Program-made: the position numbers and the translations under genes | In this document: positions 52,285 through 61,126 of the stretch, in pieces | Position numbering within the stretch: position 1 is the first letter of the stretch | Layout: every line of letters begins with the position of its first letter | Assembly (NCBI GenBank): GCA_910589665.1 | Contig: CAJUTR010000011.1 | Location: 15,612 to 79,611 of the forward strand | Direction of reading: 5' to 3' | DNA from: an uncultured Eubacterium sp. | GTDB taxonomy: Bacteria > Bacillota > Clostridia > Lachnospirales > Lachnospiraceae | DNA length: 64,000 bases | Notes under the pieces: model-generated | Told to the model about the DNA's origin: nothing | The model's input: the letters and a program-made list of their open reading frames with translations, nothing else | Databases searched by the model: none

Positions 52285-53139
52285 ATGAATGCGAATGCGA
52301 TCGAGGAACTGACGAGCGGGGACGGCTGGGACTGGATGTCGTTAGTAGAGGGAAGGCTTCCGGCGGTTGCCAATATAGGTATACATATCTTTGTGGCGCT
52401 TGCGGCGTACTGGATCGGGCGCAGGGTGATCACATGGATCCTGCGCTTTCTGAGGAAATCGTTTGAGCGGGGAAACATGGAAGAGGGAGTGGCGGCGTTC
52501 CTGTCGTCTGTGATAAAATTTTCCCTCTATTTTGTGCTGATCCTTCTTATTTTCCAGTTCCTCGGACTGGAAACAAGTTCCGTCGTGGCGCTTCTCGGCT
52601 CTGCGGGGCTGGCGGTCGGCCTGGCGCTCCAGGGAAGCCTCGCCAATTTCGCGGGCGGTGTACTGATCTTGCTGACAAAGCCGTTTCTGGTGGGCGATTA
52701 TATCATTGCTGGAGACAAAGAGGGGACGGTTATCAGCATTGATATCATTTATACGAAACTTCAAATGATAGACAATAAGATCGTGATCATGCCGAACGGG
52801 TCGCTGGCGGATTCCAATATCATCAATGTCACACAGCAGGACAAGCGCCGGATCGACATCGGTGTGGGTGTATCGTATTCCGAAAATATCAAGAGGGTCC
52901 GGGATGTGCTGGATGGGATCATACGCGAACAGGATGCGGTTTTACGGGACGAGCCGATTGATATAGTTGTCAGTGATCTGGGCAGCAGTGCCGTGGAAAT
53001 GGCGGTGCATGTCTGGGTGAAGAAAGAGGATTACTGGCAGGTGAGATGGGCGATGCTCGAAGAGATCAAGGAGAGGTTCGACGAGCAGGGGATTGAAATT
53101 CCGTTTGACCAGTTAGATGTGACGTTGAAAAAGGTGTGA
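52285..53139 (+). CDS. MscS-type mechanosensitive channel
   Basis: About 284 residues. Three N-terminal helices end in the pore-lining LGSAGLAVGLALQGSLANFAGGVLILLTKPFLVGDYI, followed by the beta domain (IIYTKLQMIDNKIVIMPNGSLADSNIINV) and the C-terminal alpha/beta region. All are standard for small-conductance channels that open on osmotic downshift. An in-frame ATG at 52258 would add nine residues; GGGAGAGAAG before 52285 favours the later one. Confidence 0.93.
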   Translation: MNANAIEELTSGDGWDWMSLVEGRLPAVANIGIHIFVALAAYWIGRRVITWILRFLRKSFERGNMEEGVAAFLSSVIKFSLYFVLILLIFQFLGLETSSVVALLGSAGLAVGLALQGSLANFAGGVLILLTKPFLVGDYIIAGDKEGTVISIDIIYTKLQMIDNKIVIMPNGSLADSNIINVTQQDKRRIDIGVGVSYSENIKRVRDVLDGIIREQDAVLRDEPIDIVVSDLGSSAVEMAVHVWVKKEDYWQVRWAMLEEIKERFDEQGIEIPFDQLDVTLKKV

Positions 53140-53248
53140 GAGTAACATAGAAGAAGTACGCGGGAGGAACTTCTCCTAGGCCTGATGCCGTTTGAACAGC
53201 GGAAGGAGTATAAAGAAAGATAGTTTACGAAAAACGGATTAGAAAGGC

Positions 53249-53280
53249 AAAAGGCGAAACATACTGACGTTTCGCCTTTT
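53249..53280. terminator. Bidirectional terminator after mscS
   Basis: AAAAGGCGAAAC (53249-53260) pairs with GTTTCGCCTTTT (53269-53280) around an eight-base loop, between convergent genes. Confidence 0.85.
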
Positions 53281-53288
53281 CCCCTCTG

Positions 53289-53546
53289 CTATTTCACGCA
53301 CTGCGCGAATTTTTGTTTCACCTGATCCACTTTCGTAGAATCAGCAGCCGGTGTCGGGTAGTATCCCCTCGCGTGCATTTCATCAAACACGCTCTTCTGG
53401 ATCTCGTGCTCTTCATCCAGGCATTTCAGGATGGCGTCCCTCACGTTATTGTGTACACACTCATTGGAAAACATGTTGTAGTAGCCCGTAGCCTGTTTCT
53501 CGGATTCGAGGGCGTCGGCTAAAATTTCTTTTTCAGTTAATCCCAT
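53289..53546 (-). CDS. CotF-like small spore coat protein
   Basis: 85 residues: MGLTEKEILADALESEKQATGYYNMF, then HNNVRDAILKCLDEEHEIQKSVFDEM and a short YYPTPAA tail. It resembles the ferritin-like CotF domain, two amphipathic helices with a Glu-x2-His pair. Such proteins occur in pairs in Clostridia, and a second one lies just upstream on the same strand. AAAGGAGAC precedes the ATG. Confidence 0.75.
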   Translation of the reverse strand: MGLTEKEILADALESEKQATGYYNMFSNECVHNNVRDAILKCLDEEHEIQKSVFDEMHARGYYPTPAADSTKVDQVKQKFAQCVK

Positions 53547-53583
53547 AGTAGTCTCCTTTCCGTGGGCAGTCTGCTCTCATTTT

Positions 53584-53769
53584 CTATCTCAACTGGGAGT
53601 AGATCGAGTTGAAATGTTTCTGGTGACGGTCGGAAATGCCCATCAGTTTGTCTTTGATTTCCGGATCCTCACACTGGTTCGAAAGATTTTTGAATTTCTT
53701 GATCAGCAAATCTTCCTGGTTTAGGATGTCCTGGATGGACGACAGTTCTTTTTCTGATAAATCAGCCAT
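53584..53769 (-). CDS. Second small coat-type (CotF-related) protein
   Basis: 61 residues: MADLSEKELSSIQDILNQEDLL, then KKFKNLSNQCEDPEIKDKL and RHQKHFNSIYSQL. It has the pattern of small CotF-family coat proteins with the conserved His near the end. The frame is open back to 53808, but GGAGGT four bases before the ATG at 53769 settles the start. It precedes the 85-residue protein by 37 bases, presumably in one operon expressed in sporulation (inference). Confidence 0.72.
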   Translation of the reverse strand: MADLSEKELSSIQDILNQEDLLIKKFKNLSNQCEDPEIKDKLMGISDRHQKHFNSIYSQLR

Positions 53770-53925
53770 TTTTACCTCCATGCTGCGACTGTTTTTTCGG
53801 AGCAGCAAATCGCTTAGGTTTTGGCGCAGCTCAAACCTGCAGGATGAAAAATTTTTTCATTCTCAGCTCCTATTTGATTTACTCGTAGTATTTCCGAAAA
53901 TCGGAGAAAAATACATAAAAGATAC

Positions 53926-53954
53926 TTGCAAAATCACTAAAATTAGTGCATACT
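53926..53954 (+). promoter_or_regulatory. Candidate promoter with inverted repeat before the SGNH gene
   Basis: TTGCAA, 17 bases, CATACT. The spacer holds CACTAAAATTAGTG (53935-53948), six-base arms around AA, placed like an operator. A second small inverted repeat (TCCGAAAATCGGA, about 53893) lies upstream. Confidence 0.4.
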
Positions 53955-54025
53955 ATTACTGTAATTTTTGTAGAAAAAGATCAAGGAAAAGGGAATCTTA
54001 AAAAATAGAGAAGGGGATGAAGCAA

Positions 54026-55723
54026 ATGAGAGGGCCAACAGCACCAAAGGATCCTACAAAAAAAAGACCCAGCCTTTACATCATGCTGGATCGCGCGATT
54101 GCCGGAATGCCGGCGCAGGACGGTTCCTGCCGTGACTGCAATTTTATGGAGGGACGTCTGATCGAACAGGTCAGCGGGATATGCGGGGATGTTGATCCCG
54201 ACATACTGAAACTTTTGGAGCATATGGACGGATTTGTCAAATTAGTACATAGTATCGGTGTCAGTATCACGGCGATGCAGGAGGAAGAAAAAGGTGAATC
54301 GGTTGAATTTACGATGCAGTGTTATGGAAAAGTAGATAAATATGCGACAGGGACGAATGTGAGAGCGGTCTGCCCCTGTGACGGCGAGGAGGTTACGATT
54401 CTCGTCAGCGAGTCGGGGATCAATGAAAAGGATGACATCATCGGCGCCTTTCTATTTAATTTTCTAGGGAAATGCAAGAGCGCGACCGTGACCTTGAAGT
54501 TTTACTTAAACGACGGTTACGAGGTGCCAGAACAGGAAGTGGATCCGCCGGTCGATTTTGAGTCGGAAGCGTACCGTAACATGATCGGGCGCTCGCTTCT
54601 TGGCGTGGGAAATGCCCTTCGTCTGAAAAAAGCGATCGAAAAGGCAAAGCGCGGCGAGGATGTGGTCATCGCCTATATCGGAGGCTCGATCACGCAGGGC
54701 GCTGGGGCGAAGCCGATCCATACGAAATCGTATGCCTATCTTTCGTATCAGGGATTTTGTGACCTGTTCGCGAAGGAGAGCGGGGCGAATGTTTCCTTTG
54801 TCAAAGCGGGTGTGGGGGGGACGCCTTCCGAGCTGGGAGTGATCCGGTATGAAAAAGAAGTGACGGCGTACGGCGAGGTCCAGCCCGATATCGTCATTGT
54901 GGAATTTGCGGTCAATGACGAGGGGGATGAGACGAAGGGGATTTGTTTCGAGAGCCTTGTACGAAAGATTGCGAACGCGCCGAATGCGCCTGCCGTTATT
55001 TTGAATTTTGCCGTATTTATGAATGAGGGAAATCTCGAGGACCGGCTCGTGCCGATCGGGGAACACTATGATCTGCCGATGGTAAGCGTAAAGGCGGCTA
55101 TGGTGCCACAGTTCCGCAAGGATACCGTGATGACGAAACGCCAGTATTTTTATGACATTTACCATCCGGCAAATGCCGGGCACCGCGTAATGGCCGATTG
55201 TTTGATCCAGTTATTCCAAAAGGCAGATGAAGCGGAAATGCCGCCGGCGGACAGCGATTTTTCAAAAGCGCCGCTGCTCGGAAGTGAGTTTGAAAAGATC
55301 GAACTCGTCGATGCAGAAAATATAGATGCTTACGGCAAAGTGACACAGAACGGATTTGATTTTACCGATCAGGAGCTTCAGTATGTCGAGCGGGATGAAA
55401 ATAATTTCAGCACGCCGGAGTTTGAAAATGGCTGGGCCAAAGCATTTGGGACGAAAGAGGCTGTCTTTGAGATGAAGCTTGCCTGCCGGAATATCATTCT
55501 CGTATCGAAGGATTCTGGTAATGTCCAGTTCGGAAAAGCCGATATATATGTGGACGGCGTTCTCGTGCGGACGGCAGATCCGCTGGCAAACGGATGGGAT
55601 CACTGCAATCCGCAGATCATCCTGAATGAATGCGGCAGCGGTGAGCATACGGTGAAGATCGTCATGCACCCTGGAGACGAGGAGAAGCGGTTTACGATTC
55701 TCGGTTTTGGCGTGACGCGCTAA
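54026..55723 (+). CDS. SGNH/GDSL-family hydrolase with additional N- and C-terminal domains
   Basis: About 565 residues, no signal peptide. Residues 1-170 form an uncharacterised N-terminal domain, and an SGNH domain follows: YIGGSITQGAGA (Ser nucleophile), VKAGVGGTPSELG (Gly block), VEFAVNDEGDE (Asn block) and DIYHPANAGH (Asp/His). A beta-rich C-terminal domain follows from about 415. Family members deacylate sugars or lipids; substrate unknown. ATG at 54017 abuts AGAAGGGG; ATG 54026 has better spacing. Confidence 0.82.
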   Translation: MRGPTAPKDPTKKRPSLYIMLDRAIAGMPAQDGSCRDCNFMEGRLIEQVSGICGDVDPDILKLLEHMDGFVKLVHSIGVSITAMQEEEKGESVEFTMQCYGKVDKYATGTNVRAVCPCDGEEVTILVSESGINEKDDIIGAFLFNFLGKCKSATVTLKFYLNDGYEVPEQEVDPPVDFESEAYRNMIGRSLLGVGNALRLKKAIEKAKRGEDVVIAYIGGSITQGAGAKPIHTKSYAYLSYQGFCDLFAKESGANVSFVKAGVGGTPSELGVIRYEKEVTAYGEVQPDIVIVEFAVNDEGDETKGICFESLVRKIANAPNAPAVILNFAVFMNEGNLEDRLVPIGEHYDLPMVSVKAAMVPQFRKDTVMTKRQYFYDIYHPANAGHRVMADCLIQLFQKADEAEMPPADSDFSKAPLLGSEFEKIELVDAENIDAYGKVTQNGFDFTDQELQYVERDENNFSTPEFENGWAKAFGTKEAVFEMKLACRNIILVSKDSGNVQFGKADIYVDGVLVRTADPLANGWDHCNPQIILNECGSGEHTVKIVMHPGDEEKRFTILGFGVTR

Positions 55724-55836
55724 GGAGAATGGTGCCCATTCCGGACCTGGGACGAAGCATGTCTGACGAGCCTCAGGTTTGCATGAAATAGGGTGAAATA
55801 AAAAAAGAGAAAGAAAAAGAGAAAGAGGGAAGACAA

Positions 55837-56409
55837 ATGAGTGAACTAGTAGAATTCCGTTGGCACGGACGCGGCGGCCAGGGGGCGAAAACGGCTGCGC
55901 TGCTTTTGGCGGATGTGGCGTTTAAGATGGGCAAGCATGTTCAGGGTTTTCCGGAATATGGCCCAGAACGTATGGGCGCCCCGATCACGGCATATGACAG
56001 GATCAGCGACCGGGAAATCCGGGTCCACTCCAATATTTACGAGCCGGATTATGTCGTTGTCGTTGATGAAACGCTCTTGAATTCCGTCGATGTCACGAAG
56101 GGACTGAAAAAGGACGGGGCGATCCTTGTCAATACGCCGAGATCCAGCGAGGAGATTTATACGCATCTGAAAGGGTATCAGGGAAGGGTGTATACGATCG
56201 ACGCGAGAAAAGTATGCCAGAAGACGCTGGGAAAATATTTTCCCAACACGCCGATGCTGGCGGCGATCGTAAAGATTTCCGGCGTGATCGAAGAGCATTC
56301 GTTTGTGAAGGAAATGGAAGCTTCCCTGCGGCACAAGTTTGCCAGGAAGCCGGAAATGCTGGAGGGAAATCTGAAGGCATTAAAAATGGCACTCGAGGAG
56401 GTACGCTAA
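55837..56409 (+). CDS. porG: 2-oxoacid:ferredoxin oxidoreductase, gamma subunit
   Basis: 190 residues: FRWHGRGGQGAKTAALLLADVAF, then YGPERMGAPITAYDRISDREI. The complex oxidatively decarboxylates pyruvate or branched 2-oxoacids to acyl-CoA with reduced ferredoxin. Gene order gamma-delta-alpha-beta matches four-subunit pyruvate or 2-ketoisovalerate enzymes; which substrate is used cannot be told. The next gene starts at the base after its stop. Confidence 0.9.
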   Translation: MSELVEFRWHGRGGQGAKTAALLLADVAFKMGKHVQGFPEYGPERMGAPITAYDRISDREIRVHSNIYEPDYVVVVDETLLNSVDVTKGLKKDGAILVNTPRSSEEIYTHLKGYQGRVYTIDARKVCQKTLGKYFPNTPMLAAIVKISGVIEEHSFVKEMEASLRHKFARKPEMLEGNLKALKMALEEVR

Positions 56410-56709
56410 ATGTTACGAGCAAAAGAGATCAACGAAAAAACACCGTGGCAGGATCTGACGCCGGGACTGCAGATTTATGAGCCGGCGACGTCGAAGCGTT
56501 TCGAGACGGGAGAGTGGCGCATCAATACGCCGGTTTTTGACGCAGAAGCGTGCCGACAGTGTCTGTTATGCGTCCCGTACTGTCCGGACAGCGCCATTCC
56601 GGTGCGGAATGGAAAGAGGGAAAAATTTGACCTGCTGCACTGCAAGGGCTGCGGTATTTGTGAAAAAGCATGTCCGTTCGGCGCGATTACGATGAAGGAG
56701 GGGAAATAA
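56410..56709 (+). CDS. porD: 2-oxoacid:ferredoxin oxidoreductase, delta (ferredoxin-like) subunit
   Basis: 99 residues with two [4Fe-4S] motifs, CRQCLLCVPYCPDS and CKGCGICEKACPF, of the C-x2-C-x2-C-x3-C type. It carries electrons from the TPP subunit to external ferredoxin. Starts immediately after the gamma stop. Confidence 0.92.
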   Translation: MLRAKEINEKTPWQDLTPGLQIYEPATSKRFETGEWRINTPVFDAEACRQCLLCVPYCPDSAIPVRNGKREKFDLLHCKGCGICEKACPFGAITMKEGK

Positions 56710-56710
56710 C

Positions 56711-57901
56711 ATGGCGATCCAGGAAAGAATGTCAGGAAACGAGGCGGTGGCCCACGCGATCAAACAGGTGGAGCCGGATGTGATGCCGGCGTTTCCGATC
56801 ACCCCGTCCACGGAACTTCCTCAGTTTGTTTCCAGTTTCATAGCAAACGGAGAGATCAATACGGAATTTATACCAGTTGAGAGTGAGCACAGCTCGATGA
56901 GTGCGGCGATCGGGGCGAGCGCCGCAGGCGTGCGCGCGCTTACGGCGACGTCTTCGTGCGGACTCGCGCTCATGTGGGAAATGTTATATGTAGCGGCGTC
57001 CAACCGGCTGCCGATCTGTATGGCGGTCGTGAACCGCGCGCTGTCGGGGCCGCTCAATATCAATAGCGAACATTCAGACAGCATGGGCGCCAGGGATTCA
57101 GGATGGATTCAGATTTATGCCGAAAACAATCAGGAGGCGTATGATAATTTTATCCAGGCGTACCGGATTGCGGAACATAAGGACGTCATGCTCCCGATCA
57201 TGATCTGCCAGGATGGATTTATCACGAGCCATGCCGTAGAAAATATTACGTTAGAAGAAACCGAGAAGGTGAAAGAGTTTGTCGGTACATACGAGCCGGA
57301 ACATTATCTGTTAAATCCGGATGAACCGCTTGCCGTCGGCCCATATGCTGTGTCGAATTACTGCATGGAGGCGAAAAAGGCACAGGCGGAGGCGATGATA
57401 GCCGCCAAGCAGGTGATCCTCGATGTGGCGAGGGAATATGAACAGATGACCGGCCGCAAATACCGCTTTTTTGAGGAATATAAAATGAGGGACGCCGAGT
57501 ATGCGATCGTGGCGATCGGTTCCGCCTGCGGAACGATCAAGGACGCCGTGGACAAACTGCGTAAGGCAGGGAAAAAGGTCGGTCTTTTGAAAGTCCGTGT
57601 ATTTCGTCCGTTCCCAGGTGAAGAGATGGCAAAGGCGTTGCGCAAATGCCAGGCGATCGCTATTTTTGACCGGTGTGAGGGCTATAATGCGAACGGCGGC
57701 CCTCTTGCCGCTGATCTCGAGGCTGCGCTTTACCGCGCGAAAGCCGGCGCGGAAGTGATCAACTACGTGTACGGACTGTCGGGAAGGGACCTGACCGTGA
57801 ACCATGTTACGACTGTATTTGAGGAACTGGCTGAGGCGGCCGAGCACGGCGTGAAAGATAAAAAATACCGATATATCGGATTGCGCGAGAAGGAGGACTG
57901 A
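56711..57901 (+). CDS. porA: 2-oxoacid:ferredoxin oxidoreductase, alpha subunit
   Basis: 396 residues: ERMSGNEAVAHAIKQVEPDVMPAFPITPSTELPQ at the start, ESEHSSMSAAIGASAAGVRALTATSSCGLALMWE and a C-terminal transketolase-like domain (LLKVRVFRPFPGEEM). It forms the catalytic site together with the beta subunit. AAGGAGGGG precedes the ATG. Confidence 0.92.
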   Translation: MAIQERMSGNEAVAHAIKQVEPDVMPAFPITPSTELPQFVSSFIANGEINTEFIPVESEHSSMSAAIGASAAGVRALTATSSCGLALMWEMLYVAASNRLPICMAVVNRALSGPLNINSEHSDSMGARDSGWIQIYAENNQEAYDNFIQAYRIAEHKDVMLPIMICQDGFITSHAVENITLEETEKVKEFVGTYEPEHYLLNPDEPLAVGPYAVSNYCMEAKKAQAEAMIAAKQVILDVAREYEQMTGRKYRFFEEYKMRDAEYAIVAIGSACGTIKDAVDKLRKAGKKVGLLKVRVFRPFPGEEMAKALRKCQAIAIFDRCEGYNANGGPLAADLEAALYRAKAGAEVINYVYGLSGRDLTVNHVTTVFEELAEAAEHGVKDKKYRYIGLREKED

Positions 57902-57906
57902 CAGAC

Positions 57907-58839
57907 ATGGAAGCAGCGTTTGATTTTAAGGAAATGCAGGGCAGGGAAGAAAGACTGGCGCCGGGCCACCGCATGTGTGCTGGGTGCGGCGCGACGATTG
58001 CCGTGCGCAACGTACTTAAAGCACTTCATCCCGAAGATAAGGCCGTGGTCGGAAATGCCACGGGATGCCTCGAAGTATCCTCTTTTACGTATCCATACAC
58101 GTCCTACGAGGACAGCTATATCCACAACGCGTTTGAAAATGCCGCCGCTACGCTGAGCGGGGTGGAGACCGCCTACCACTATATGAAAAAGACCGGCAGA
58201 TTAAGCGAAAATTATAAATTTATCACGTTCGGCGGAGACGGCGGCACGTATGACATCGGTTTCCAGTCACTGTCTGGCGCGATGGAGCGGGGACACGATA
58301 TGGTGTATGTCTGCTATGATAACGGTGCGTACATGAACACGGGTATCCAGCGTTCTTCCGCGACGCCGATGTACGCGGATACGACGACGACACCGGTCGG
58401 AAAAGTTTCGCCGGGCAAGCCGCAGCCAAGAAAAGATCTGGCGGCGATCATGGCGGCGCACAATATACCCTACGTGGGACAGACGACGTTTATCGGAAAT
58501 TTTAAGGATCTATATACGAAATCGGAGCGGGCGATCTACACTGAGGGCCCGGCCTTTCTCAATATCATGACGCCGTGTCCGCGCGGCTGGCGCTACGACG
58601 CGCCCGACATCATCGACATTTGCAAGTCGGCGGTAGAGACGTGTTACTGGCCGCTCTTTGAGGTGGTAGAGGGCAAATGGATCCTGAACTATGAGCCGAA
58701 GAAAAAACTGCCGATCGAGGATTTCCTCAAACGGCAGGGACGGTTTAAGCATTTACTGAAACCGCAGAACGAGCAGCTTCTCGAGCAGTTCCAGAAGGAA
58801 GTGGACCGGAGATGGGAAGAACTGTTAGCGAGATTGTAA
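57907..58839 (+). CDS. porB: 2-oxoacid:ferredoxin oxidoreductase, beta (TPP-binding) subunit
   Basis: 310 residues. TPP motif FGGDGGTYDIGFQSLSGAMERG to YDNGAYMNTGIQRSSATP, cluster-type cysteines in GHRMCAGCGATIAVRN and NATGCLEVSS. YMNTGIQRS is typical of pyruvate and 2-ketoisovalerate enzymes. Last gene of the four-gene operon, followed by a terminator. Confidence 0.92.
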   Translation: MEAAFDFKEMQGREERLAPGHRMCAGCGATIAVRNVLKALHPEDKAVVGNATGCLEVSSFTYPYTSYEDSYIHNAFENAAATLSGVETAYHYMKKTGRLSENYKFITFGGDGGTYDIGFQSLSGAMERGHDMVYVCYDNGAYMNTGIQRSSATPMYADTTTTPVGKVSPGKPQPRKDLAAIMAAHNIPYVGQTTFIGNFKDLYTKSERAIYTEGPAFLNIMTPCPRGWRYDAPDIIDICKSAVETCYWPLFEVVEGKWILNYEPKKKLPIEDFLKRQGRFKHLLKPQNEQLLEQFQKEVDRRWEELLARL

Positions 58840-58893
58840 GCTGGCGCGCGGCAAGTGCGGAAGCTGCGGGGGCGTTTTAAAAGATATTATAAG

Positions 58894-58929
58894 AGCTGTT
58901 GCGTTGCAATATAATGCGCAGCTTTTTTA
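58894..58929 (+). terminator. Terminator of the oxidoreductase operon
   Basis: AGCTG (58894-58898) pairs with CAGCT (58919-58923), extended by inner partial pairing, and is followed directly by TTTTTT. Confidence 0.65.
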
Positions 58930-58952
58930 TTTGCAAAAAAAGAAAAAAGAAA

Positions 58953-58981
58953 TGAACCGATTGCGGGTTTTGTGCATCTTA
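58953..58981 (+). promoter_or_regulatory. Possible ECF-type promoter of the sigma/anti-sigma operon
   Basis: TGAACC at 58953-58958 resembles the AAC-containing -35 boxes used by ECF sigma factors, and GCATCTTA lies about 16 bases on. It would allow self-regulation of the operon. Weak evidence from two short words. Confidence 0.3.
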
Positions 58982-59048
58982 ATTATGAAGGACTTAGAGC
59001 TCAGATTCTTATGAATCAGGTTTTTATGAAGTAAGGGAGAAACAGGCA

Positions 59049-59519
59049 GTGGATAGAGATACGTTTATCAAAGGGATCAGGGAGAATCGGAATCAGATGT
59101 ATGTGGTCGCGCTTTCGATACTGAAAAATCCCGAGGATGCACAAGATATTGTCCAACAGGCATTACTGACTGCGTACGTAAAGCTGGATACGCTGAAGGA
59201 GGATGACAAATTCCGGTCCTGGATGATGAGAATCGTCGTCCATGAGGCAAAGATGTACATTCGCAAAAATTCCCACATGGTTTACATGGAGGATATGGAA
59301 GCCGTCGTGGAACGCGCAAGGGAAGGCCGGAACGGGGAGGACGATGTCTGGGAGCTTGTATTATCTTTGAAGAAGGAATTGAGTACGGTAGTCATTTTAT
59401 ATTACGCGCAGGGCTACCGTGTCAATGAGATCTCAAGGATCATGCGTATTCCGCCTGGGACCGTTAAATCGCGGTTGTCAAAGGCGAGGGCGCTATTAAA
59501 AAAGAGATTGGAGGAATAG
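59049..59519 (+). CDS. ECF-type RNA polymerase sigma factor
   Basis: 156 residues. Region 2: LSILKNPEDAQDIVQQALLTAYVKLDTLKEDDKFRSWMMRIV-like sequence; region 4: VILYYAQGYRVNEISRIMRIPPGTVKSRLSKARALLKK, a helix-turn-helix. The start is GTG with AAGGGAG nine bases upstream. It is cotranscribed with the anti-sigma-like gene whose start lies two bases after its stop. Confidence 0.93.
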   Translation: MDRDTFIKGIRENRNQMYVVALSILKNPEDAQDIVQQALLTAYVKLDTLKEDDKFRSWMMRIVVHEAKMYIRKNSHMVYMEDMEAVVERAREGRNGEDDVWELVLSLKKELSTVVILYYAQGYRVNEISRIMRIPPGTVKSRLSKARALLKKRLEE

Positions 59520-59521
59520 TG

Positions 59522-60673
59522 ATGAAGAAATCGATGGATGAATGGTTAAGGGAAGGGCTTACGGATCGTGAGTACCAGATACCGCACAGTTATGAAAAGA
59601 AATTGGAGCAGACGATAAAAGAAATTGAAAACAGCAAGGTGATACACCGCGCGGGGTGTTTTTCCCGGTTTGCTGTGAATAAGGCCGCGGGTGTTGTCAT
59701 ATTTGTGTTCCTGTTATCCGCGGTATCCATTTCTTCTTATGCAGCCGTGAACCTATTTCGGGACAGGATGAGCAGCATGTCCGAAATCGAAAGGCAGAAC
59801 TATAACAACGATATACAGAATTGTAAGGTGGACGAGGATGTTCTTTCCAGAGAGCTGACAGTAGAGGAACGTGAACGGATCGCCGTTCTCAGGGAGCAGT
59901 ACGAAAAAGAAGGTAAATTTCCGCAAAAGGAGATCCAGCAGATGAAAAGGAACGAGGGAATCGTGGCCGACGAACTGTATTTTGTGGCGGATGAAAGTAA
60001 GTTCTACCTGCCGGATCGAGCGATGACAGAAGAAGAAATGCTGCAAATGATCGATCTGCAGGAGAAGAGGGATTACAGTGTACGGCAGCAAAATGAGGCG
60101 GAAATCAGTGAGGGTCAGAAGGGGCAGGGCGCGGGAGGACAGGATGCCTGATTGGAACGGCGGTCTGTTGAAACGGTAGCAAAACTATATGAGCTTGCCG
60201 AACCGGAACTGGAGATCGTATCGAATAGCGTGAAGGATCATTGTTATGAAGTGGCGCGAAAAGAAAGCGGCAGCCGTTTCTTCGTCTATTACACGGAAGA
60301 TCATGCGATAGAGCGGGTCGTATATAAAAAGAAAGGTGTTTCGGCACATCAGTCAGGGGTTCAGAGTGAGAGTCTGCACATAAAGAGGATATCGAAAAAA
60401 ATGAAAAAGCGTGTGGAAGTGTTTACTGGGAAGAAAATGGATACACAAAGTAGTTACGGTATGATGGAGGACAGCGGAGAACTGGCACATGGAACCATTA
60501 GTTTTTATCATCAGATGATGGATGGCAGTGTTTGCGTGGCCGTTTACAGTACCGCATATGACGATTTGTACGATATGTACAAGCTGGACGATATGAAGGA
60601 AGCCAGGCAGCAGATAAGAGACAAGAAACGGGCAGAGGGGGAGAGAGGGGTTCGGTATCAGGAGATCAAATAA
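59522..60673 (+). pseudogene. Anti-sigma-factor-like gene interrupted by an in-frame TGA
   Basis: The first part (59522-60151, 209 residues) has a cytoplasmic segment (MDEWLREGLTDREYQIPHSYEKKLEQ), one membrane helix at about 55-77 and an acidic extracytoplasmic region ending GQDA. The TGA at 60149-60151 is followed in the same frame by 173 more codons (60152-60673) with AKLYELAEPELEIVSNSVKDHCYEVARKE, a PepSY-like beginning. Related Lachnospiraceae anti-sigma proteins, as I recall them, are one chain near 385 residues. The second part could restart at TTG 60152, but no ribosome site precedes it closely. Probably a nonsense mutation, but readthrough is not excluded. Confidence 0.6.
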
Positions 60674-61012
60674 TGCACTTTTTGGTGAATATGTTTTAGA
60701 TCCTGCTGTAATTTTTCCATTTGGCAGATCACATTTTTCTCGTGGTCTTCCATCATTCGTATGATATCATCAATGTGAGCGGGCAGGTCTTTGGAATATT
60801 CAAAGAACTCGTGCATTTTAGCGAGGGAGAGTCCTGTCCGCTTAAAGCAGTGAATCGCCTGCAGGCGGTCAATGTGCTCGTCCGTGTATAGGCGCTGGTT
60901 TGCTTCTGTGCGGAGATACTGCCGGAAATAATCCGGTATCGTCATAATAGCGCAGCGTGGATGAGGGAATATCAAACTTCTCCCGCATTTCTTTGATGGT
61001 GTAGGTATTCAT
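60658..61012 (-). pseudogene. MerR family regulator with a one-base frameshift
   Basis: On the minus strand from ATG 61012 the frame reads MNTYTIKEMREKFDIPSSTL, then RYYDDTGLFPAVS, a clear MerR helix-turn-helix. It then goes wrong, while the next frame continues RTEANQRLYTDEHIDRLQAIHCFKRTGLSLAKM and the dimerisation helix to the stop at 60658. Removing one base near 60927 (GTATCTCCGC) would restore one protein of about 118 residues. AAAGGA lies eight bases before the ATG. It overlaps the end of the anti-sigma-like gene by 16 bases. A real lesion or a sequencing error are both possible. Confidence 0.8.
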
Positions 61013-61045
61013 GGAATCAGTCCTTTCCGTTTTTGTAATTCGTTC

Positions 61046-61076
61046 TTGACTTCAAGTATACTTGAAGTGTTATAGT
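61046..61076 (+). promoter_or_regulatory. MerR-type promoter with perfect 20-base palindromic operator
   Basis: TTGACT (61046-61051), 19 bases, TATAGT (61071-61076). The 19-base spacer is the hallmark of MerR-activated promoters. ACTTCAAGTATACTTGAAGT (61049-61068) is a perfect palindrome filling the spacer. It faces right towards the 81-residue gene, and the frameshifted merR is divergent. Confidence 0.85.
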
Positions 61077-61126
61077 ACGTTCTTATTTGCGCTCGGTCTT
61101 TTGGGTCGCTCCCATGGAGGAAGGAC

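Noticed and set aside
54506..55183. Open frame of 225 codons on the - strand
   Set aside because: Antisense to the SGNH hydrolase gene; no family features.
60149..60151. TGA considered as a selenocysteine codon
   Set aside because: The protein is not a redox family, the flanking residues are not a selenoprotein motif and I saw no convincing stem-loop after the codon.
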